Assembly: GCF_000426065.1 (NCBI RefSeq)
Contig: NZ_AUEQ01000012.1
Location: 124,001 to 188,000 of the forward strand
Direction of reading: 5' to 3'
Length of the DNA stretch: 64,000 nt
Origin: Mycobacterium sp. URHD0025
GTDB taxonomy: Bacteria; Actinomycetota; Actinomycetes; Mycobacteriales; Mycobacteriaceae
Position numbers and translations under genes: made by a program. Each line of letters starts with the position of its first letter. Positions within the stretch are counted from its first letter, which is position 1. The notes under the pieces are model-generated. The model was given only the letters and a program-made list of their open reading frames with translations, had not been told where the DNA came from and did not search any database. Below are positions 58,660 through 64,000 of the stretch, one piece after another.

Positions 58660-58673
58660 TGGAACGTGTTCTA
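58660..58673 (+). promoter_or_regulatory. KstR motif upstream of the enoyl-CoA hydratase gene
   Basis: TGGAACGTGTTCTA fits the KstR consensus TnnAACnnGTTnnA at every defined position. It ends 44 bases before the enoyl-CoA hydratase ATG. KstR is the TetR-family repressor of sterol/lipid catabolic genes in mycobacteria, so this gene is predicted to be sterol-inducible. Confidence 0.75.
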
Positions 58674-58717
58674 GTTAGGCTGCAGCGGTCACACGGCGCG
58701 TACGCGAGGAGTGAGAA

Positions 58718-59473
58718 ATGGCCCTGCTGATCGAGGACAACAACCGGGTTCGCACTCTGACCCTCAACCGCCCGGACGCGCTCAATGCGTTCAACGAGGC
58801 GCTGTACGACCAGACGACGGTCGCGTTGCGCGCCGCCGCCGAGGATCCCGACGTGGCCGTGGTGCTGCTGACGGGCGCCGGAAGGGCGTTCAGCGCGGGC
58901 AATGACCTCGTCGAGATGCAGACCCGCATAACCAACCCGGAATTCACCCCGGGAGAGCACGGCTTCTACGGCATGCTCGAGGTGCTGGCGGATTTCCCGA
59001 AGCCGCTGATCTGCGCGGTCAACGGGGTCGGCGTGGGTATCGGCGCCACCATCCTCGGGTTCGCCGATCTGGCGTTCATGTCGTCCTCGGCCCGGTTGAA
59101 GTGTCCGTTCACGAGCCTGGGCGTGGCGCCCGAGGCCGCCTCGTCGTATCTGATGCCACGGTTGCTCGGCAGGCAGAACGCCGCGTGGCTGCTGATGTCG
59201 TCGGAATGGGTGGACGCGACCGAGGCCCGCGAGATGGGTCTGGTGTGGAAGGTCTGCGAGCCCGACACTCTTTTGGCCGAGGCTCGCCGGTATGCCGAAA
59301 CGCTGGCGGCCAAACCGATTTCGAGTCTGATCGCCGTCAAGCAGGCCATGGTCGCCCCGATCCGCGACCAGATCGCGGCGGCCGTGGAGCGGGAGAAGGG
59401 CTTGTTTGTCGAGCTGGTGGGCGCGGCGGCCAACATCGATGCGCTGGCTCAGTTCGCCGACCGCAAGAGTTAG
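58718..59473 (+). CDS. Enoyl-CoA hydratase/isomerase family protein
   Basis: A crotonase-superfamily enzyme of 251 residues for fatty-acid or sterol side-chain beta-oxidation. The oxyanion-hole segments are RAFSAGNDLVEMQTRI and NGVGVGIGATILGFADLAFM. The active-site stretch CPFTSLGVAPEAASSYLMPR keeps one of the two catalytic Glu of hydratases (in PEAAS), while the other position is not a clear Glu, so an isomerase activity is possible. The upstream KstR motif predicts sterol-linked regulation. Its stop overlaps the convergent bfd stop by a few bases. Confidence 0.9.
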   Translation: MALLIEDNNRVRTLTLNRPDALNAFNEALYDQTTVALRAAAEDPDVAVVLLTGAGRAFSAGNDLVEMQTRITNPEFTPGEHGFYGMLEVLADFPKPLICAVNGVGVGIGATILGFADLAFMSSSARLKCPFTSLGVAPEAASSYLMPRLLGRQNAAWLLMSSEWVDATEAREMGLVWKVCEPDTLLAEARRYAETLAAKPISSLIAVKQAMVAPIRDQIAAAVEREKGLFVELVGAAANIDALAQFADRKS

Positions 59474-59685
59474 TGGGTGGCCCGCGAAGGGCAACCGTTG
59501 AACTGGGTGGGACAGCCCTGGGCCGCCTGATGGGCGGCGATGATGGCACGGATGGTGCGGCGGCAGCGGCCGCAATCGGCTCCCGCGCCGCAGGCCTCGG
59601 CGACCGCTTTGGAGGTGGTGGCCCCGGACTCCACGATCTCGTTGACGACCTGACTCGTCGCGCCGGTGCACAGGCAGACGAACAT
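59470..59685 (-). CDS. bfd: Bacterioferritin-associated ferredoxin (Bfd-like)
   Basis: A small [2Fe-2S] protein of 71 residues. The four cysteines are spaced as in Bfd: CLCTGATSQVVNEIV at the N-terminus and CGAGADCGRCRRTIRAIIAA near the middle. In other bacteria Bfd docks on bacterioferritin and reduces it to release stored iron. The ATG at 59685 overlaps the stop of the upstream 211-residue gene (TGATG). Both genes lie behind an IdeR box, so Bfd is made when iron is low; bfrA is divergent and adjacent. Confidence 0.9.
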   Translation of the reverse strand: MFVCLCTGATSQVVNEIVESGATTSKAVAEACGAGADCGRCRRTIRAIIAAHQAAQGCPTQFNGCPSRATH

Positions 59686-60320
59686 CAGTCTTCCCGCTCG
59701 TCGACGTTCATGATGTGGGCCAACTTGCCCACGAACAGGCTGGGGTATGCACCGAATCCGGCGGTGGTCATCCATTCGGCGGCCGCGTCCGGATGATCGA
59801 TCCACTGCCTGGCGCTGACCTCGTCGGAGACCTCCTGCAGGATCATCACTTCCTGGCCGTCGTCGAGCGCCTGGTAGACCCAGATCTTGCGAATGCCGCC
59901 CTGCTCGAACCGGTCCAGGCCGTCATGCACTTTGCGCATCAGGGTGGGGACGTCGTCGACGGTGGCCACCGCGCCCACGATCACCCCGGCCACATGCCCC
60001 TCCGGGGACGGCTCGGTGAGATCGATTTTCTCCACCACTTCGCCACCGAAAATCGGCGGAATATCTTCGACACCGGAAATGTCGAACCACTCGAATATCG
60101 CCGGTGAACGCAATACATCGCGAATGGAACGGGCATGCCGTATACCGATGGTCACCAATACCCGGCCCGGCTCCCAAATCGATTTGTACAGCACCACATG
60201 GTGGGCGCCGATCGACATCAGGCCGGAACGGTGTTTCCTCATCCATTTCCACATTTGTTCGACATCTTCGACGCGGAAATCGCAAGAAAGTATGAGCGAG
60301 TGCAAATCGTACCCACTCAT
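59685..60320 (-). CDS. Internally duplicated alpha/beta-barrel-like protein, IdeR-linked
   Basis: A 211-residue protein of unknown function. Two halves share a repeating pattern: SPAIFEWFDISGVEDIPPIF in the first half aligns with HPDAAAEWMTTAGFGAYPSL in the second, each followed by a similar short strand. This suggests a fused dimeric alpha/beta-barrel (the fold of ABM/haem-degrading and EthD proteins). No haem-degrading motif can be proven. It starts 36 bases after the IdeR box and is translationally coupled to bfd, so a role in iron mobilisation is inferred. Confidence 0.75.
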   Translation of the reverse strand: MSGYDLHSLILSCDFRVEDVEQMWKWMRKHRSGLMSIGAHHVVLYKSIWEPGRVLVTIGIRHARSIRDVLRSPAIFEWFDISGVEDIPPIFGGEVVEKIDLTEPSPEGHVAGVIVGAVATVDDVPTLMRKVHDGLDRFEQGGIRKIWVYQALDDGQEVMILQEVSDEVSARQWIDHPDAAAEWMTTAGFGAYPSLFVGKLAHIMNVDERED

Positions 60321-60356
60321 TTGTGACCGGCCTTTCTTTCGGGGTGCGGCAAGGGA

Positions 60357-60375
60357 TTAGCGCAGTCTAACCTTA
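60357..60375 (-). promoter_or_regulatory. IdeR iron box between the 211-residue protein gene and bfrA
   Basis: TTAGCGCAGTCTAACCTTA matches 14 of 19 positions of the IdeR consensus. It lies 37-55 bases before the start codon of the 211-residue protein gene. A partial second site (CTTAGTTAGGACAGCCAGT) overlaps its end, suggesting tandem boxes. IdeR would repress the minus-strand pair and, as known for M. tuberculosis bfrA, may activate bfrA on the other side. Confidence 0.7.
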
Positions 60376-60562
60376 GTTAGGACAGCCAGTCCACTCTTCG
60401 TGGCCACGCCTCGGTCCGGGGGCCCCAGAAGTTCCGGTAATACCGCAAGAACACGCCGAATTAGGTGTCAACCATTGCGTCCCACAGTGCTTTCTGGACT
60501 AGATTGGATGTGCATGGCAAACGGCAACACTTGACCAGCCCTCAAGGTGCTTAGGAGTAACG

Positions 60563-61042
60563 ATGCAAGGCGATCCGGATGTTCTGAAATTGCTCAACGA
60601 GCAATTGACCAGTGAACTCACCGCAATCAACCAGTATTTCCTGCATTCGAAAATGCAGGATAATTGGGGATTCACCGAACTGGCTGAACACACCCGTTCC
60701 GAGTCTTTCGAAGAGATGCGGCACGCGGAGACCATCACGGACCGAATCCTGCTCTTGGACGGACTGCCCAACTATCAACGACTGTTTTCGCTGCGCGTCG
60801 GCCAGACGCTTCGTGAACAGTTCGAGGCGGACCTGGCAATCGAGTACGAGGTGGTTGCGCGGCTTCGACCCGGAATAATCATGTGCCGCGAAAAGGAGGA
60901 CGCGACCTCGGCGCGGATCCTGGAGACGATCCTGGCCGACGAAGAGTCGCACATCGACTATCTGGAGACCCAGCTCGAGCTCATGGAGAAGTTGGGCGAC
61001 GCGCTCTACGCAGCGCAGTGTGTCTCCCGCCCGCCCCAATAG
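60563..61042 (+). CDS. bfrA: Bacterioferritin
   Basis: The haem-containing iron-storage protein that forms 24-mer shells, 159 residues. Ferroxidase ligands are E18, E51, H54, E94, E127 and H130, all present (FEEMRHAETITDR and ILADEESHIDYLE). M52 in EEMRH is the axial haem ligand. The ATG at 60563 follows AGGAG. It is divergent from the bfd pair. Regulation by iron through the shared upstream region is expected. The order next to an MFS gene equals Rv1876/Rv1877. Confidence 0.96.
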   Translation: MQGDPDVLKLLNEQLTSELTAINQYFLHSKMQDNWGFTELAEHTRSESFEEMRHAETITDRILLLDGLPNYQRLFSLRVGQTLREQFEADLAIEYEVVARLRPGIIMCREKEDATSARILETILADEESHIDYLETQLELMEKLGDALYAAQCVSRPPQ

Positions 61043-61070
61043 GCTGGGAGAAGCGCCGCCGTTTCGATTG

Positions 61071-61119
61071 AAGCCGCCCTGGGTAGCCGGTCACCGCCGG
61101 TTGTCGTCCAGGGCGGCTT
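61071..61119 (+). terminator. Intrinsic terminator of bfrA
   Basis: AAGCCGCCCTGG (61071-61082) and its exact complement (61108-61119) form a 12-bp stem, with an inner CCGG...CCGG hairpin in the 25-base loop and TTTG following. It lies 28 bases after the bfrA stop. Confidence 0.75.
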
Positions 61120-61193
61120 TGTTCATGCTGTAACTTTCATAGCCTGTCTAACGATAGTCATGGTTGTACTGGCCAGGCTGGTGAAAGGAACTC

Positions 61194-63251
61194 ATGTCTA
61201 GCCCATCGACCACCGCCGAGCAGGCAACTGGCGGCGCGCTGTTGAGTGTGCGCAGGCGCAATCTCGTCTTCGTCGCAGTCCTGCTCGGCATGCTCCTGGC
61301 CTCACTGAACCAGACCATCGTCGCCACCGCCCTGCCCACGGTGGTGGCAGATCTCGGCGGCGCCGGACATCAGGCCTGGGTGGTCACCAGTTATCTGTTG
61401 GCCTCGACCGTGGTCACCGCCGTGGTCGGCAAGGTCGGCGACATCTTCGGCCGGAAAGTGGTGTACCAGACGGCCGTTCTGTGTTTCCTCGTCGGATCGG
61501 TGCTCAGCGGTCTGTCGGGATCGATGGCCATGCTGGTGGCCGCGCGGGCGCTGCAGGGCATCGGTGGCGGCGCGATCATGGTGACCTCCTCGGCGCTGAT
61601 CGCCGAGGTCATCCCGCTGCGAGATCGTGGGCGCTACCAGGGTGCCCTCGGGGCGGTGTTCGGCGTCACCACCGTGGCCGGTCCGCTCCTCGGCGGCTTC
61701 GTCACCGATCACCTGGGGTGGCGCTGGGCATTCTGGCTCAGCATCCCGGTTGCTGTTCTCGTCCTCCTGGTCTCCGCCGCCACGATCCCGGCATTCGCTG
61801 CGCGCGCTTCCCGCCCGGTGATCGACTACGCCGGAATCGTGTGGGTCGGCATCGGGGCATCCGGCCTGACGCTGGCGACCAGCCTCGGCGGTGAGTTGGC
61901 CTGGACCTCACCCGCCATCATCGGACTGGCCGTCGGCTCGGTCCTGGCCCTGGCGATGTTCGTCCGGGCGGAAACCCGGGCAGCCGAACCGATTCTGCCG
62001 ATGCGATTGTTCCGCAATCCGGTGTTCACCATGTGTTGCGTGCTGTCGCTCGTGGTCGGCTTCGCGATGCTCGGTGCACTGACCTTCATGCCCACCTTCA
62101 TGCAGTTCGTCGACGGTGTGTCACCGTCGGAGTCGGGGTTGCGGACCATGCCGATGGTGGTCGGACTGCTGATCACGTCGACAGTCAGCGGCAGTCTGGT
62201 GGGACGCACCGGCCGCTACAAGATCTACCCGGTCGCCGGTACGGCGATCATGCTCGTGGGTTTTGTGCTGCTGTCGCGGATGAACGCGGCGACACCGATC
62301 CCGCTGCAGTCGCTTTACCTGTTGATCCTGGGCGCGGGGATCGGCATGTGCATGCAGGTGCTCGTTCTCATCGTGCAGAACACCTCCGATTTCACGGATC
62401 TCGGCGTCGCGACGTCGGGCGTGACGTTCTTCCGCACCATCGGGAGTTCGTTCGGTGCCGCGATTTTCGGCTCGCTGTTCGCCGGCTTCCTCTCGGACCG
62501 GTTGCCGGGCGCGTTGGCGGCCAGCGGCGCCCCGCCCGTCGCGGGTGCATCTCCGGCGGCACTGCACAAACTCCCGCCCGACGTCGCCGCCCCGATCGTG
62601 AATGCCTACGCCGATGCTCTGGATCTGGTGTTCCTCTGTGCGGCGCCGGTGGCGCTCGTCGGCTTGATCGTGGCGCTGTTCCTCAAGGAGGTGCCGTTGA
62701 TCGACGCGGAGGCGACCTCGGCGGTCGACCTCGGCGAAGGCTTCGGCATGCCGAGCGCGGAGTCCTCGGACCAGGTTCTGGAGACCGTGGTCAGCCGGTT
62801 GATGCGCAGCTCACCCGAAATACGGCTGCGGAGCGTCGCCGGAACGCCGGGGTGCGAGCTGGATGTCGCCGGCCTGTGGGCGCTGCTGAAGATCTACCGG
62901 CACAGCCAGATATTCGGCTCCGCGCGGCTGACCGAGATCGCCGATCGGCTCGTCGTGCCATACGAAGTGCTGGAGCCGACGTTCAACCGGTTGGTGCAGG
63001 ACGGCTATGTGCTGCGCACCGGGGACACGTTGTGGCTGACACAAACTGGGGTGCAGCAGGTCGACGGCGTGTCCGCCGCCCTGGTGGGGCGCATCGTCGA
63101 CAAGTTGGGTGAGTCGCCGTTGTTCGAGGGCCGGCCCGACCGTGCGCAGGTCGAGGCCGCTCTCGAACGGATCGCTCATCGGGTGGTGGTGCAGCGGGAC
63201 TGGGGCGACGACGGTGCCGCGCAGCTCAGCGCGGCGGGAACGAAAAACTAG
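61194..63251 (+). CDS. MFS DHA2-type drug/H+ antiporter with winged-helix tail
   Basis: A 685-residue member of the major facilitator superfamily, DHA2 branch (about 14 transmembrane helices, residues 25-500), similar in order to Rv1877. Motifs include LNQTIVATALPTVVADLGGA, RALQGIGGGAIMVTSSALIA and GALGAVFGVTTVAGPLLGGF (antiporter motif C). Unusually, the last 170 residues are cytoplasmic and contain a winged-helix-like segment (SARLTEIADRLVVPYEVLEP, TFNRLVQDGYVLRTGDTLWL). The start ATG has AAAGGAA upstream. The pump's substrate is unknown. A KstR motif lies at the very end of the gene. Confidence 0.9.
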   Translation: MSSPSTTAEQATGGALLSVRRRNLVFVAVLLGMLLASLNQTIVATALPTVVADLGGAGHQAWVVTSYLLASTVVTAVVGKVGDIFGRKVVYQTAVLCFLVGSVLSGLSGSMAMLVAARALQGIGGGAIMVTSSALIAEVIPLRDRGRYQGALGAVFGVTTVAGPLLGGFVTDHLGWRWAFWLSIPVAVLVLLVSAATIPAFAARASRPVIDYAGIVWVGIGASGLTLATSLGGELAWTSPAIIGLAVGSVLALAMFVRAETRAAEPILPMRLFRNPVFTMCCVLSLVVGFAMLGALTFMPTFMQFVDGVSPSESGLRTMPMVVGLLITSTVSGSLVGRTGRYKIYPVAGTAIMLVGFVLLSRMNAATPIPLQSLYLLILGAGIGMCMQVLVLIVQNTSDFTDLGVATSGVTFFRTIGSSFGAAIFGSLFAGFLSDRLPGALAASGAPPVAGASPAALHKLPPDVAAPIVNAYADALDLVFLCAAPVALVGLIVALFLKEVPLIDAEATSAVDLGEGFGMPSAESSDQVLETVVSRLMRSSPEIRLRSVAGTPGCELDVAGLWALLKIYRHSQIFGSARLTEIADRLVVPYEVLEPTFNRLVQDGYVLRTGDTLWLTQTGVQQVDGVSAALVGRIVDKLGESPLFEGRPDRAQVEAALERIAHRVVVQRDWGDDGAAQLSAAGTKN

Positions 63252-63262
63252 AACTTGTTCCA
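63249..63262 (+). promoter_or_regulatory. KstR motif upstream of the CMD-family gene
   Basis: TAGAACTTGTTCCA fits the KstR consensus TnnAACnnGTTnnA at every defined position. It overlaps the stop codon of the MFS gene and ends 30 bases before the CMD-family start. This is the second perfect copy in 4.6 kb. Confidence 0.75.
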
Positions 63263-63292
63263 GAATCGCCGGCTCGCGCGTACGATTCGGCC

Positions 63293-63775
63293 ATGAGCCG
63301 TATCGGAGAATTTCCCGACGACGACGTGGCCGGCTGGATCTTGCGGTCTCCCGAGATCGGCACAGCCATGGCCAACTACACCAATGCGGTGTACACCAAG
63401 GGCCGGCTGCCGCTGCGGGTGCGTGAGCTGGCCCGCATGGTGATCGCGCTGGACAACGAATGCGTGGTGTGCCAGAACACCCGTGACTCCGACGGGGCCG
63501 CGGCGGGCGTGGACGAGGATCTCTACGATCACGCCGCCGAGTGGCGGACCTGGCCGGGTTACAGCCCGCAGGAGCGGATCGCGGCCGAGTTCGCCGAGCG
63601 TTTCGCGAGCGATCACACCGGATTGCGTGACGACGAGGACTTCTGGGAGCGGGCGGGGGAGCAGTTCGATGCCGAGCTGCTCACCGACCTGGCGTTGTCG
63701 TGCGCGATGTGGCTGGGCATGGGCCGGATGCTGCGGACGCTCGACATCGGCCAAACCTGCAAGATCACGCTGTAG
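63293..63775 (+). CDS. Carboxymuconolactone decarboxylase (AhpD-like) family protein
   Basis: A 160-residue, all-helical member of the CMD/AhpD family. The redox pair is CVVCQNTR, a CxxC after the family-typical LPLRVRELARMVIALDNE and before DSDGAAAGVDEDLYDHAAEW. The family includes peroxiredoxin reductants and aromatic decarboxylases; which applies here is unknown. It follows a KstR motif, so a link to sterol degradation is predicted. It is followed by the glutamine synthetase gene after 29 bases. Confidence 0.87.
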   Translation: MSRIGEFPDDDVAGWILRSPEIGTAMANYTNAVYTKGRLPLRVRELARMVIALDNECVVCQNTRDSDGAAAGVDEDLYDHAAEWRTWPGYSPQERIAAEFAERFASDHTGLRDDEDFWERAGEQFDAELLTDLALSCAMWLGMGRMLRTLDIGQTCKITL

Positions 63776-63804
63776 CTCGCGGCGCCTCGGCGCACAATGA
63801 GGAT

Positions 63805-64000
63805 GTGACATCCGGATCGTCAGGACCGGCGAAACCCCTGGCTGCGGCCGCCATCGCGCAGCTGGAATCGGACGGGGTCGCGACGCTGATCGGTACGGTG
63901 ACCGGTCCGGCGGGGCTGACCCACGCGAAAACCGTTCCGCTGCGCCGGATGGGCACCTTCGCGGATCCGGGTCTGGGCGCCAGCCCCGTGTTTCACGCGT
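63805..64000 (+). CDS. glnA3: Glutamine synthetase-family protein GlnA3 (5' part)
   Basis: The first 65 codons of a glutamine-synthetase-like gene, cut by the window end. The translation PLAAAAIAQLESDGVATLIG, then GPAGLTHAKTVPLRRMGTF and GLGASPVFHA, closely matches the N-terminus of the M. tuberculosis GlnA3 as remembered. The GTG start has GAGGA just before it. Position after the MFS pump equals Rv1878. Whether the enzyme makes glutamine or a gamma-glutamylated amine or polyamine cannot be judged from this fragment. Confidence 0.85.
   Translation, partial: MTSGSSGPAKPLAAAAIAQLESDGVATLIGTVTGPAGLTHAKTVPLRRMGTFADPGLGASPVFHA

Noticed and set aside
1..64000. tRNA genes, rRNA genes, IS elements, prophage or CRISPR arrays
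   Set aside because: None was recognised while reading both strands; all gaps over about 100 bases were examined and hold only promoters, terminators or nothing evident.

Overview
The window is high-GC DNA from a mycobacterium, most likely a rapid grower of the Mycolicibacterium type. The evidence is an antigen 85 mycolyltransferase, an Apa/FAP-type Pro/Ala-rich secreted protein, an F420-type LLM oxidoreductase, IdeR-type iron boxes and KstR-type palindromes. Gene order also follows, as I remember it, the M. tuberculosis stretch from about Rv1841c to Rv1886c (guaB1-gnd1-blaR-blaI-ureABCFGD-ndh-modBC-apa-adhA, then bfrA, an MFS pump and glnA3), with insertions, losses and rearrangements. No database was consulted. 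No tRNA, rRNA, CRISPR array or insertion sequence was seen, and no stretch over 300 bases lacks a gene.

Layout. 1-8 kb: a TetR regulator, two CNNM/CBS membrane proteins, guaB1 (IMPDH-like, GMP reductase in mycobacteria), gnd1, and a BlaR-like M56 protease with its BlaI repressor. 8-9.4 kb: an IdeR-box-controlled FhuF-like gene, which in M. tuberculosis (from memory) is absent between blaI and the hotdog thioesterase that follows. 9.4-13.8 kb: the urease operon ureABCFGD, without ureE, converging on ndh. 15-24 kb: an LLM oxidoreductase, an SDR, modB-modC without an adjacent modA, apa, a GlsB-type membrane protein, adhA, a CGNR zinc-finger regulator and a CPBP protease. 23.6-31.5 kb: phosphoketolase, a thiolase-like protein and an unusual two-gene unit: a double winged-helix protein translationally coupled to a 1048-residue protein carrying an AAA/ORC-type NTPase and a HerA/FtsK-type ATPase. 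31.6-38.4 kb: a ferredoxin-reductase-like flavoprotein, DUF72, a lipoprotein, an MpaB-family oxygenase flanked by two related small membrane proteins, TfoX-like, CycA and an acyltransferase. 38.5-47.4 kb: Lon with a candidate HAIR box and a canonical terminator, an alpha/beta-hydrolase-LuxR fusion, a methyltransferase, membrane proteins, a membrane-bound sulfite-oxidase-like molybdoenzyme and an Ag85 mycolyltransferase. 47.5-51.1 kb: a class III cyclase-like receptor coupled to an MscS channel with a cyclic-nucleotide-binding fold, both missing hallmark residues. 51-58.7 kb: DUF1810, GH13, a deaminase, a TPR protein, a thioesterase, FUSC and an EthD-like protein. 58.7-64 kb: an enoyl-CoA hydratase behind a perfect KstR motif, an IdeR-box unit (internally duplicated alpha/beta-barrel-like protein plus Bfd) divergent from bfrA, an MFS pump with a winged-helix tail, a CMD-family protein behind a second KstR motif, and the start of glnA3.

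The coherent themes are iron (two IdeR boxes, FhuF-like, Bfd, BfrA), molybdenum (ModBC plus a molybdoenzyme), lipid/sterol catabolism (two KstR motifs) and cell-envelope biogenesis. The most interesting unexplained units are the AAA-HerA/winged-helix pair, the residue-degenerate cyclase/channel pair, and the MpaB gene sandwiched by two small membrane paralogues.
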